64,000 nucleotides of DNA from Muricea muricata (taxonomy: Eukaryota; Cnidaria; Anthozoa; Malacalcyonacea; Plexauridae): the NCBI GenBank assembly GCA_963855995.1, contig OY979718.1:22560282-22624281 (forward strand). Reading direction: 5' to 3'. Position numbers and translations under genes: made by a program. The notes below the pieces were generated by a model that made no database searches, had not been told where the DNA came from, and saw only the letters and a program-made list of their open reading frames with translations. Shown here piece after piece: positions 53,200 to 64,000 of this stretch; the stretch's first letter is position 1, and each line of letters opens with the position of its first letter.

Positions 53200-53719
53200 A
53201 AGGAAATGGCAACAAAAATATTTATTGTCTCATTTGAAAGAGACTCTAAAATAATATATAGAAGTCTAAAACAAAATTTTTATATCTGTTTCTCTTCGGG
53301 AGATATTGTCACCTAAATCATCGAACTATCCGCCATCTTGGATTATTTTTTTACCTCATTAACAATGTTTTGGTGACGTCACAACAGAGATAAGTCATTC
53401 AAAGCTTCTCCTAAATACTTACAACCAAATAAAATATTTTTGAAACCTTTTGAATCCGTGCTGAAATCCGAAACACTTACCATGTGAGTGGTTTTTGGAG
53501 AAGATTAATCATTGTGTCGTAAGAAAAACAAATTGCGTGACCCCAGTTGTGACGTATCATGCATATCCACAAATATCCAAGATGGCGGACAAGTAAATAT
53601 TTCAAATCAAAATATCTCACCAAATAAACCAAGTATAAAAATTCTGTAATAGACCTCTATGTATTGTTTTTGAGTCACTTTCAAATGAGATGATAAAAAT
53701 TTTTATTGCCATTTCCCTT
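53200..53719. mobile_element. 520-bp foldback MITE with an empty site in unit A
   Basis: The left end aaggaaatggcaacaaaaat and right end atttttattgccatttccct are inverted copies. The arms continue inward (tctcatttgaaa, then ccgccatcttgga against tccaagatggcgg). In unit A the same flanks are joined as ttattattaatata, which is the pre-insertion sequence and implies a TA or TTA target duplication. Confidence 0.85.
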
Positions 53720-54325
53720 TAATATAACTATTGTCACAAAAAATAATATGAGATAGTAAAGATATTCGGCGATTAGAATCCAAATGGTCACGACCGCCTT
53801 TATTTCGGACAGATCCCAACCGAATGTTGGCAGAGGTTTCCTCGGAATTTTTTTTCAATTTCTCTTGCCTCTACAATCACAATCACCAGCGGTCACACAA
53901 AAATTACGAAAAAAAACCCTGGAAAAGTAAAGGAATTTACCGAAAACTCGGAAGTCTCTGCGGAGGAGTGAAAGAGAAAGGTCAATAGAACTTCTTATGG
54001 ACATGACGATTTCAGACATTGGTCTTTTCTTTCTTTTTTGTCATCCAGAGAGGGGAAAGGGGAGCAATCCCTAACTTAAGGCTTTAGTTCTAGGTAAAAT
54101 TCCAATATCCCAGCAAATATTGCAGGCAGCGAACAACTTAAAGCAATTCCAAGTCCTTGTGTTGAACTTTGGCATGCTTTACTATAATGAAGCAAACTGT
54201 GGCTTGTAGAAATACCAAGAAGTGAAAAGGAGAATTCATTATAAAAAATATGCTGAAGAGCAGTGCACGTATTTTGTATCGTCAAAAGATTTGAACCTTC
54301 TTGCTTGGGTCGAAGCGTTGTTTTG

Positions 54326-54364
54326 TTTATTCAAATCGTTTTAATTGGAAATGAAATCTTTATT
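54326..54364 (-). promoter_or_regulatory. Candidate polyadenylation signals, gene B
   Basis: AATAAA on the minus strand at 54326-54331 and 54359-54364, matching the pair in unit A and about 450 bp beyond the stop codon of gene B. Confidence 0.4.
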
Positions 54365-54809
54365 TCACCCATATTGAACGTCGACGAATTAAAACGTGAT
54401 TATAATTATTTACAAATGCACATTGCATTACGTTTAATTCATAGAATAGTTCTGCCACACTGGTCAGTCATGCTGAGAACAGTCAAATTTCTGTCCTGCC
54501 CTCTGCCAAAGACATGATTATAGTATAGTATGATATTATAAACCGGAATAAAAATAAGTATTCCTTAATTAAACTGCTAAATCCAGTCCCTCTATCACAA
54601 ACGTCAACTTTTAAATATACAACTCAATTCTATTTTCAGGCACTGATCATTAACTAAAATAATGACAGGTACAGGTAAACTAACTACAAAAGTGATTAAA
54701 AAAACCTACGGAGAGTAATTCAGGTGATTATCATGTTCTTTAGGATTATTCACAAATGTTTCAACACGTGCGTTAATGCTGAATTAATGAGGCAAGTACA
54801 TGAGTATCG

Positions 54810-55622
54810 TCAACCCAACCAAGTTTGCGTGGTTGATGATAAGGAAGAAGAACATTTATGAGAAGGATTTATGCATTTATAGTTTCCAAAGTAGTTTTGC
54901 TCGGTTTCGTTGCAAAGGTTTCTTTCGACATCGATGAAATTACCGGAACCACATATAGTAGATGATTTCGTTGCATGAAAATGTAAGGGGAGTTCTTCTG
55001 TTTGAATCATGTGAACATCACAGGATTTGCACAAGTGCTTAGAAATTGACAAACGCTCTACAGGAACACATTCACCCTCGTCAATAGATAAAGTGAAAAG
55101 AGATAATTGTGCAGTTGAAGCGCGCACGAAATCGAGATGGTAGTTTACGCCCTCAGTGTCGTAGTTGCAAGTAATTCTCCATTGCAATGAATGTTTATGA
55201 ATATATTTCATCCGCTCTCGAGAGAGTCGGTAATCGAACCACGTAAAGTTATTTTCGTTTCTTGGCATATTTATGGTAAATGGGCTTGCAAATAGATTCT
55301 TGTTTTCGAAGGTGTATGACTGAATAAGAGTCCAGGAATTATCGCCTCGTTTATTGAAATCACAAAACACCAGATAAGGATTGTCATCGCGATCAACAAT
55401 TGTGTAGTTCCCAGGAATTCGACTCCCATCGTTGTAATCACGACATGAGGTTATTCTTTCTTCACAAAATTTTCCCTTGAAGCCTGGTGTACATTTGCAT
55501 ATAAAGCGTTGGTCTTTGGATGCAGCTGGTATACAGATACCTCCATTGTTGCATAGCGTGGTTGACAGGCAGCAATTTATATCGCTGATACACTGAACGT
55601 CACTGCATTGTTCCTTATTGAC
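54810..55622 (-). CDS. Gene B exon: EGF-like and fibrinogen-like domains, stop
   Basis: Acceptor TTATGCTATAG|GTCAAT, 270 codons, then TGA. The frame is open from the acceptor, although the first ATG-like start within it lies far downstream; it is an internal exon, so no start is expected. Confidence 0.88.
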   Translation of the reverse strand, partial: VNKEQCSDVQCISDINCCLSTTLCNNGGICIPAASKDQRFICKCTPGFKGKFCEERITSCRDYNDGSRIPGNYTIVDRDDNPYLVFCDFNKRGDNSWTLIQSYTFENKNLFASPFTINMPRNENNFTWFDYRLSRERMKYIHKHSLQWRITCNYDTEGVNYHLDFVRASTAQLSLFTLSIDEGECVPVERLSISKHLCKSCDVHMIQTEELPLHFHATKSSTICGSGNFIDVERNLCNETEQNYFGNYKCINPSHKCSSSLSSTTQTWLG

Positions 55623-56882
55623 CTATAGCATAAGGTATGTATTAATGCAAAAATAAAAGGAAAGGAGTTTTTGCAATTGACGTTCCTGTACTCGAGGTTT
55701 GTCCTTCCAGTACACCGCTACTAAGTTCGAATAAATGCGAATGCAATCATGCGAAAGATTTATGTTTTTTTGAAAGTCAGCTCCATTTTAGTTTAAATCT
55801 AAAAGCTTGGAACATTGCTTACCCTTTTAGCCCGAATGATTAGTATTCTTAATTACATAATACCATAGAGCCTCAGAGAGTCTCGAATATGAGGACCTTT
55901 TGTGATTGGCTTTCTGCAACAACAATGATCAGTGTTTGTGATTCGTTCTTTAGAAATCCAATTTCTCTAATTTCATCGTTTTTTATGTTACACCCGATTG
56001 TTGGCTGGATTCAGGCTCAACAACTTGTTCAGTGTTGTTGACAATGTGGGCAGCACAACATTGTTTAATCCTGTTTTCAACAACTTTTAACAACTCGTAA
56101 TTTTTACGCATGTAGATAAAATACCTCCGACACGCGACAAGTGTTGGCGATATATAATCGAAATATTTTAGTACATTCGAATAAACAGGCATTATTTACT
56201 AGTTGAAAATACCCGCGAACGGAAGTCGTTTCTTGAAAATAGCCGCGAATGCAAGTCGTTTTGAATATGTTTTGTACTTTAACAAATGTCAAAAAAATTG
56301 CCAAAATTGACAAAAAATGGAGAAGTATAGCATTAATGTACAAAGTCAAAGAATATATACAAACTTTAATGTTAAACTATCTTGTTTACAAACATGAACT
56401 ACTAAACCCGCCTAAAATTATTTCTCACTCAAACATCTTAAAGTAATCATCTATTTTTGTTGTAAAATTTCAAAATTTACGTTGGTCCTTTCGAAATGCA
56501 ATAGAACTGAGTGCGGAGGGGACATTCGCGCAGTATATGAATATTAGAAATTAGTACCTGTAGATTCATCATATCCTGATAATTAAACTCAAAGTAATCG
56601 CAATTTGTGCTATCTTCGACCTCAAAATCATTCGTGAGAATTTTCGACGAGTTCGATAGTTGACAATCGTGGCCATAGGAAGAACTACAGACTTGGAATG
56701 AAAGGCAACGACAATCTCCTAGACAATACTCCAGACATTGTTTGCCGCCCAACGATGTGATGTTACGGTAATTGTAACCAATAAGAACTTTGTTTCGATA
56801 CCTGTTCACAGCCACATTTCGCGCTGTAATGGCCGGTACATGGGAATTCAGAGCAAATACCAGGAAAAGAAAGAATTGAACG
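54810..56882 (-). CDS. Secreted PAN/apple-EGF-fibrinogen-like protein, gene B (5' exon missing)
   Basis: Paralogue of gene A with exons 56558-56882 and 54810-55622, the same exon lengths (325 and 813 nt), the same phases and no stop, for 378 residues. Domain order is identical: hydrophobic leader (FFLFLVFALNSHVPAITA), PAN/apple (CLEYCLGDCRCLSFQVC), EGF-like (LCNNGGIC to CKCTPGFKGKFC), fibrinogen-like region to SSTTQTWLG. Substitutions are mostly conservative, for example ITSCRDYNDGSRIPGNYT against ITSCRDYSTGTRLAGNYT; all cysteines I can align are kept, which suggests both copies are functional. The intron is only 0.9 kb because the A-specific insertion is absent. The first coding exon is again not found; a TAG lies in frame just upstream of the acceptor. 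Confidence 0.8.
56558..56882 (-). CDS. Gene B exon: leader and PAN/apple domain
   Basis: Acceptor GAATTTATTTTAG|CGTTC, donor CTACAG|GTACTA. It is 325 nt, the same as in gene A, and contains ATTACAGCGCGAAATG at the predicted signal-cleavage region. Confidence 0.8.
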
Positions 56883-57029
56883 CTAAAATAAATTCACTAT
56901 TTCAATTCGTTTGTAACTAAACATCATTATAATATTCATCATGTTCATTAGTCAATATTCGATACCATCTGGCATCGAAATATTAATATATTTAACAATT
57001 ATTAGATTACAAGCTCGATATTTCGATTC

Positions 57030-57082
57030 TATGCAGTAATGGTTGATGAGGGCGCGAAGCCCGAATCAACTGTCACTGCATA
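57030..57082. repeat. 53-bp hairpin present only in unit B
   Basis: tatgcagtaatggttgat is inverted as atcaactgtcactgcata around gagggcgcgaagcccga. At the matching place unit A has only a short cgcataaa. Confidence 0.65.
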
Positions 57083-57363
57083 AACATTAAGAGCGAGCAC
57101 TATTACTGTTTTAGCAGAATCAGAGATGAAATTATCTTTAAACTGATAAAAAATACACCACAAAAATTATAATTTTGCAGCTCACTATCTATCGAGGAAT
57201 AGATGAATTATGATTCTACTATTTTAGTGGAAGCTATTTTTCTAAAAAGAAGCCATTTTTTTAAAAAAATACACCAGAAAAATGTTTTTATTCTTGTTAA
57301 CTATCAACGAATAAGTGAGGAGTAGACTAGCTAATCAACTGACAGCATTTGCAAAAATGGTAT

Positions 57364-58580
57364 ACTACACACGTAAAAATCTCACAACTTGTAACAAGTC
57401 TGCAGACAAGCCGTAAACAAGATGTGTTCGCACTGCTTGTTCCAAAGTTGTCAACAAGTTGTTCCATAGGCGGCCCAATTCAGTGTGTAGTTTCATTTAG
57501 AGATCAGTAGCGAGCGGTAGCGTATCGTTTTACATATATAATATACATAAGGTTGGCAACTAAATTTAACCTGACGAACATATGACTTTTGTTAAACACA
57601 AAATACATCGCTCGTGGAATTAAAAACAGGTAAAAAATTATAACACATTAATCTCCGATAATTTTACTACACATACTCAATGAAATTTGTCTTCAATGTT
57701 TCCGAATGGATGCAAAATTTGAACATATTTTTCATGTATTGACAAAAAATTTCTTGTCCCGATGCGGGATGCCAGAGGTTGGCGTACACGTCAGCTTTTA
57801 AAAAGCATTTATAAACTCCTATTGGTTTAAATGAATATTTCGTTAAAAGTGCACCAATAGGAGTTTATAAATGCTTTTTAAAAGCTGACGTGTACGCCAA
57901 CCTCTGGTATCCCGCATCGGGACAAGAAATTTTTTGTCAATACATGAAAAATATGTTCAAATTTTGCATCCATTCGGAAACATTGAAGACAAATTTCATT
58001 GAGTATGTGTAGTAAAATTATAAGTATGATTAATGTGTTATAATTTTTTACCTGTTTTTAATTCCACGAGCGATGTATTTTGTGTTTAACAAAAGTCATA
58101 TGTTCGTCAGGTTAAATTTAGTTGTCAACCTTATGTGTATTATATATGTAAAACAATACGCTACCGCTCGCTACTGATCTCTATATGAAGCTACACACTG
58201 AATTGGGCCGCCTATAGTTGTTCCAAACTTGTTGACAACTTGTAACAAACTTGACGAAAATATCAGACTTGTGACAAGGTTGTTCTAACAACTCTGATAC
58301 AATCCTGTTGTAGCAAGTTTGTTACAAGATTGATAACACAAGGCTGTAACAATATTGTTATATCATGCTATATCAGTCTTGTTGGAACAATCTTGTAACA
58401 GGTCTGATAGTCCCATCAAGCTTGTTATATACAATTTGTCAACAGCTAGTTTCAAACTTGTTCGAATTCCAACAAATTCGGAACAAGCAGTGCGAATACA
58501 TCTTGTCAACAACTTGTGAACAGACTTGTTACAACTTGTTTGCAGATCTGTAGCAACTTGTGCGTTTTTACGTGTGTAGT
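57364..58580. mobile_element. Outer foldback element of acaagtt/ttgtaac type
   Basis: The termini actacacacgtaaaaa and ttttacgtgtgtagt are inverted copies, followed by arms made of many cttgtaacaag and ttgttccaac words. It interrupts unit B relative to unit A. A second palindrome is nested inside it at 57467-58214. Confidence 0.75.
57467..58214. mobile_element. Nested 748-bp near-perfect palindrome
   Basis: The termini are taggcggcccaattcagtgt and its inverse. The arms are about 360 bp and nearly identical, with a loop of about 26 bp centred near 57840. The flanks gttgttcca and tagttgttcca show insertion into the outer element. The terminal TA on each side could be a TA target duplication. 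It is non-coding. Confidence 0.85.
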
Positions 58581-59699
58581 TGATGCTACCACTACTAAGT
58601 TAGAGCTAGTCTATAAACATAAAGGGACCAGTGGACAGTGTTGAATCTAGACCTAACAATTGCTTGTACATGCATTATTGTCCTAAAAGAAAGTACCAGG
58701 GCATATCCACAGGTGGTGAGTGAAAGAAAAACAAAATTAGAAAAAGGTATTCTACTAAAAATCAAAAAACAACCTGCTTCTATCCCAACACTGGTAGCCG
58801 TGCACGGCACAATTGGAGACCAATTATTCAAATAAAATGCCTTTTAATAAAAGGGCTTGCATATTTACTATAGAAGTGGGCGCACTTTGAGTTTTTCTTT
58901 GACCGTTCGTACTTTTCAACCCAGATCAATGAAACGTTAAGGTGGTTTGTCAAAACGTCCGCACTGTTCGTTCACCATTCATTAGTCGTTCGTTGAATTT
59001 CTCATTTCAACACAAGATCGTTAAGGTGTGTTGTGCCTGTGGACATGCAGCTACATAAGAATTTCAAATATTATACTGTTTTGCTTCATGCAACGTAAAA
59101 AATTGTAAATGTTTGATATAGGGTCGTGATTAAGTTTACCTACTTAGATAACTTTGCATTAGCCAAACCCAAAAATACACAAAATAGAGAAGGGCATGCA
59201 CTTGAACTTGCTCTCATTCCCATTTCCACATCAGCAATAATCTTTATGTATAATTATGCGATGAAAAATTATAAATAAAAATCGAATTACTATGCCATGG
59301 AGACTCGGAAGGATCACGACATCACGAACGTGAGCAGATTCATGTTAGTTAATGCAGTCGAGAATTATTAATGACTGACTACAGATTAAAATATTGCAAA
59401 CAATATATTTAGTTTGGAGAAAAACTGAACTTGGAAGACAACCAAACGAGACTTCTTTTTTCAATTTCTCTAAGATTTAGCAAGACGTAATTTCTTAAGA
59501 TTTAGCAAGACAGCAAGATTATTTTCTCCAAATTTAATGAGAATGCATGCAGTTTCCTCCTAACTTTCTTTATAAATTGTATTATAATTGTGAAGATTTT
59601 TTGTTGGATAATGTTAACTATACGAAATAAAGGATTGACTATCTGAGACGTGCTATTCCGGTTGAGCGGCCAGAGTAAATTGTTTTGCTGCATGCATGT

Positions 59700-61492
59700 A
59701 TAAAATGTATATAGTTAAGGATGCTTCAGAACTTGTCTAATTATGCAAAATTGAAATTAAGTTCATGTTGGTTGTCTACCTGCTTTTTTATGCAATATAA
59801 ACTCGTCTTTTCTGCATGTAACATCATTCAGCATCTTCTATATAACTGCATGTTGTACTGTATATAAATATGTTTTTACCAAGGCAAATTGGACTTTATA
59901 TATGTTGCTTAATTAGAAATTTATAATGTATAATATAATTTACTGTGTTATAATAATTTGAAACTCACCTCAACATTCTATAAATAACGTTATTTAGCAA
60001 AGATAGATACGCTAAATGTGACGTGTTTGATCGAAGCGTCTTGATCCATCGGGTACTGAATGCTATATGATGGCAAAAACAAATTTTGTAACTGAAAATA
60101 ACTGCAGGTCAAATACAATAAATAATTTGGGATAGCTATTTCACATGCCGACACGCTATTTCAATAAATAATGCATGACACGAATGATTTCAACAAAATA
60201 CTTATATAACAATACTCGATGTATATAACTGACACGAATTTAACAGATCACAACGCATGCAAGTCGCAAGACACGTACTTCAATTTTAATCATGCAAAAT
60301 CCATGCGCGTGACATATTCATGGCCATATTCTACTTAAAAATCTTTACAAGACATCCTTTTTAACATGTAGATATAATAAGCAAAAAGAGGGAAGAAGCT
60401 TCTTTGTGCAGAATTAATTTCCCACCTGAAACATTCCATGATCAAGACGTGAGTCTAGAAGAAATGTATTCCGAATTCCAATTACGAATACAATTAGGCC
60501 TATACATCATTATGTGTTTCAAAATACGCACGGGTGTATTTTCTATAATTAGTATAACTGTAAGCACCACGAATTGAGCCGCCACCAACTTGTATGAAAA
60601 ATGTTTGTGGGTGATGGTGTACGCAAGAATGAATTACGCTAGAAACAGCTTCTCTAAGCTAAGGAAGTGATGAACAACACTGACACTTTTGTTTCAGATA
60701 GAAGATTACAAATCATGTTTAATTTACAGGTATGCACACGATGATTCCTCGCTCCATAAAGGCTTACACAATAATTCCTTTTAGCAAGATGGATTGAGTG
60801 TTAAATTAAAAGCTTTAATAACAGAAGCTTTTAACAAGTCACACGCTTAACAAGCAGGTATAGGTGCATGAAATTAAAAATTAATGCCATTATAGATTGC
60901 TATCTACATTTATAGCTAAAAGTTTATATCACTTTGATATTCTTTGTCCAAAGGAATAATGCTGCCGTTTCAGGTGCAAATTTACAAATCTCGCTTTTTT
61001 CAGATATTTTAGGATGTTAATTTATTCGCAACTCACTCTATTTTGTACCTCTAGAACCTTTCTAATTTTCAGGCATCGGTTTATGTGCACTTCTGGAATG
61101 ATCGACTTAGACTTAGTCCGACGGATAAAGGAACAAAAATGATGAAGGCTTTTAGCTACTTGTACCTTTAGGCCTAACAAACACAGTTCCGGATGTTGGA
61201 CACGTTAATTAATTTCTTTGGCTCCTGCCAAGAAGATTTTATTCAATATTTCTAAAAAAGGGTAATACTTCAGTTTAATTTGTACAGAAAATAACCCACA
61301 TCATCAGTTCACAAGAACTACATGTGAGACAATTAAACAGTAATTATGTTGATTTTTTAAGTTCTAGCTTGTTGAGTAAAGAGCCTTTGAAAACGTATAT
61401 TCAGATTAGTTCCATAGAACTTCGCGACATTTTATCCTTTCTGTACGCTTTAAAGCAGCAACGAAGATGAACTGGCTGTAATTCCGATTCAC
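59700..61492. other. Spacer of unit B, then unique sequence; no gene recognised
   Basis: The part up to about 60450 duplicates 51980-53055. Beyond that I see no family. A short + frame after a good acceptor-like ctaattttcag at 61063-61074 reads ASVYVHFWNDRLRLSP, but I cannot support it as an exon. Confidence 0.4.
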
Positions 61493-61650
61493 TTAGGCCT
61501 GGTTTCCATATGACGGCGAGTAACCGCTGACTTACTGTTCGTAATCATCGAAGGAAAAAGTGTTTTCAGATAGACAAACGATTTTACTCATGAACGATCA
61601 CCGCAAACAGAACTTGCCGACTAACGGTAACATATGGAAACCAAACCTAA
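61493..61650. mobile_element. 158-bp MITE-like inverted repeat
   Basis: ttaggcctggtttccatatg at the left is matched by catatggaaaccaaacctaa at the right. The interior is non-coding. Confidence 0.7.
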
Positions 61651-62050
61651 ACAGCATACAACTAACTTTATTATATAGAAGACAGTAGGCTATAAAAAAT
61701 ACACAGCGAGATATCTTTCATATTTTTCTTCACTGTTTGTGTTGAAAAAATGGAAGACTAACTTCAAGTAAATCACCAAAAGCATATTAGTGCAGGTACT
61801 CTTTGGATCCTCTATTCACATACCAAGTAGTCTTAATTATCTTTCCTGAACTGTTCAATAACATCCATTTAACCCACGATCAATCTATTTATAAAAAAGA
61901 CACTAGCAATTGCAGCAACAGATGATCCCATGCATGCATCCGTCTGGACGAACTGCATGGGTCAAAGAAATTTAATATAGTTTGCATGGAAACACGGAAA
62001 ACTAGATGGATCATTCGCGATCGTCATGACGAACTTATAGCGTCTGCTCA

Positions 62051-62708
62051 CAACCTCGATCCCAGGGCCTTTTCTTGAATTGGGGAAGGGAAAGGCATCG
62101 GCTGGTCTATTTTACAGTCCCATTGGCTCATTCAAACTGTCAATTAAATCATTTAAGAGTATAATTTATTCATAAAATACAACTGAAGAGAGATTTAAAT
62201 CATTTAAACCTTTGCTTAGTTTGTTTATGTAGCTTTAAATCACTTATTTGGCTGACTCGTAACACTCTTCGTATAAATTCATATACGTAGAATATCCGTA
62301 TGCTTCATCATCGAATTTGATGAAAGTATAAGGACAACTTATGCATGTTATCAGCTCACACACGGCCATCTTCTAAACAAGTTTTAACTGTGACCTACTA
62401 AGCACTTACTCTACCAGGTTTAACATATTACGTTATTTCATTGGGCATTGTAGTGTCATATATACAGCCGAAGATGTAGCTATAGTCCGTAGAAGGTTGC
62501 TTTTATAGGAAGTTATTTACCTTAAAGCTAGCTGTGTTGCATAGAACGTTAAAAATTACTTCTCTGATTTATTATTTATGCAAACACTCACAGAGACCAC
62601 AGAAATTAACATATTCTTACACCCAAATATTCTGGGTGTCATGTGACCAGCCGATGCCAGGGCCTTTTCCCTTCCCTAATTTAAGAAAAGGCCCTGGGAT
62701 CGAGGTTG
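62051..62708. mobile_element. 658-bp inverted-repeat element with 10-bp target duplication
   Basis: The left terminus caacctcgatcccagggcc is the exact inverse of the right terminus ggccctgggatcgaggttg. cgtctgctca lies immediately outside both ends (62041-62050 and 62709-62718), a perfect 10-bp direct repeat. Duplications of 9-10 bp are typical of Mutator-like elements; that assignment is inference. The arms carry an extra aaggg/cccttt self-complementary block. Confidence 0.85.
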
Positions 62709-62719
62709 CGTCTGCTCAG

Positions 62720-63376
62720 ACAAACTTGAGAGCATATAATTCGTCTTGACAACGATGGTATCTGTGAGTATAATTGCTGTATGTAAAAGGAACTACGTAC
62801 ATGCATACTTTGTAGTATACTATAGTTGTATTCAAAATTTGAAAGAATGCGACATATGATCTGAAAACAACCAAAATTCGTATCCCACGACAATTGTCTA
62901 TACTCATATATATATATAGCTCCTCTGAATAGTTCGTCTTGCGTTTATGCTCAGACGGATGATTGCATCAAGATATTTTGGTTTCATGTTATTTTAGATT
63001 ATTCCAACTACATTTCAACCAATGGCAATGAATATAAATAAGGAAGGAATTCAACATTCATAGTACCGAGACCAATATTTTCATAGTGCTATTTTAGATT
63101 TGTTCAAGTCCAATGAATTATGACCGTATATTTGGGAGAGAAAATGAAGAATTGGCAACCTCAAGTATTAATTATATGAGGGGTGGCGGTTCTTGGTGTA
63201 TAACACATTTTGTTGTGACAAATGTAATTTTAAAAATATATTTGTCAGACTAAATGTGTTAAATGTCTAAAGAGCAATTTCGAGAAGATAGCCGATTTAT
63301 ATAGTTTCGACAACGAAGTTGATATAAAAATTAGAGCCTCAAAGAGCTAAAATATTCCAAACCAAATTCGTTATAA
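62720..63376. other. No gene recognised
   Basis: AT-rich sequence with an (at)n tract near 62906. The word gaagaattggcaacctcaagtatta at 63149-63173 anticipates the duplicated block that starts at 63377. Confidence 0.4.
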
Positions 63377-63813
63377 CGGAGAGCGGAAAGGAAGAATTGG
63401 CAGCCTCAAGTATTACTGTTCTGTTACATTGTTTTGTTTAGTTATTAATATATGCAAGAGAAACATTAAGCCATTTTCGTCGGCTGCTGAAAAGGCCAAT
63501 TCTCCAAATTTCAAACACAATAACTCGGCTGATACTCAATATTTAAATGTGAAACTTTCCGATCATGCGGTAAAATCCCTTAGATAGGAGATAAACCAAA
63601 GATAAGCGATCTTTTCGTTTATTTAGCAAAGATATTGCAATATTGAATGCATAGTATTAACATTCAAAAATATAATCGTCAATTTCAGAGGAGCTTTTTG
63701 CACTGTTATGAAATAATTTAGGTTAACTTCCCAGACATTGCCTTTGGTAATAAACTGAAAGTTGTTTCAGGCTTCTATCATTTGTATTTCTTTGGACATG
63801 ATCCACACAAAAT
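63377..63813. repeat. Third partial copy of duplicated DNA
   Basis: From ggaaaggaagaattggcagc to gacatgatccacacaaaatt it aligns with 51385-51812 at high identity with small indels. The block is missing from unit B, so this may be the edge of a further unit beyond the window or an independent repeat copy. Confidence 0.75.
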
Positions 63814-64000
63814 TGTCACCATAGCAATAATATCACTTAATAACATATGTTTCAAGTAAGGGAAGCGGACGTAACAACATTATTAAACTATAGCCTGATT
63901 GCATTAGAAACGAAAAAAAATTTTAGTAGTGGACACCTTAATTAGAATCCGGTGGGAGCTTTGCTAGCATCTAACTCATTTTGTTCTGACAAGTAAAAAT

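Larger units (their letters stand above)
53064..60450. repeat. Tandem duplication, unit B
   Basis: This is the counterpart of 41606-53055. Insertions specific to B are 53200-53719, with its empty site in A at about 41714, and the foldback complex 57364-58580. It lacks the 3.6-kb block, the PB1 block and the 51375-51970 block of unit A. Confidence 0.85.

Overview
The window reads as nuclear DNA of a cnidarian, most likely an anthozoan. It is AT-rich, has split genes with GT-AG introns, and is packed with short inverted-repeat transposons. It holds a degenerate NACHT-LRR (NLR) gene of the type that is expanded in cnidarians, and two tandem PAN/apple-EGF-fibrinogen-like genes of a cnidarian style. 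No bacterial features, CRISPR arrays or recognisable RNA genes were seen. The taxonomic call is inference from gene families.

Layout. 1-5.6 kb: no gene recognised; several foldback and inverted-repeat elements. 5.66-7.47 kb (minus): decayed NLR pseudogene. 7.6-10.6 kb: no gene seen; one small TTAA-flanked element. 10.6-36.44 kb (minus): a complete TXNDC16 (ERp90-like) gene. I assembled it by hand as 24 coding exons whose phases join without a break into about 989 residues: signal peptide, serial thioredoxin-like folds without CxxC sites, an acidic tail and a C-terminal HTEL. Its introns carry DNA-transposon relics, LINE and Crypton-like fragments, and satellite arrays. 36.4-41.1 kb: no host gene; two inverted-repeat elements and a retrotransposon gag relic. 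41.6-60.45 kb (minus genes): a tandem duplication of about 7-11 kb units. Each unit carries one secreted PAN/apple + EGF + fibrinogen-like gene (coding exons 48210-48534 + 42759-43571, and 56558-56882 + 54810-55622). Exon lengths are identical in the two copies and both frames are intact, but each copy has its own insertions. Unit A alone also holds a PB1-domain fragment. 60.45-64 kb: no gene recognised; two inverted-repeat elements and a third partial copy of duplicated DNA.

How the genes relate. TXNDC16 would act in the ER lumen. The PAN-EGF-fibrinogen-like proteins would pass through the secretory pathway. NLRs are cytosolic sensors. Nothing in the sequence links these loci functionally. 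The main interest lies in the recent tandem duplication, where each copy supplies the other's pre-insertion state, in the range of non-autonomous elements with readable target-site duplications, and in the captured or decayed domains (PB1, Crypton-like, NLR).
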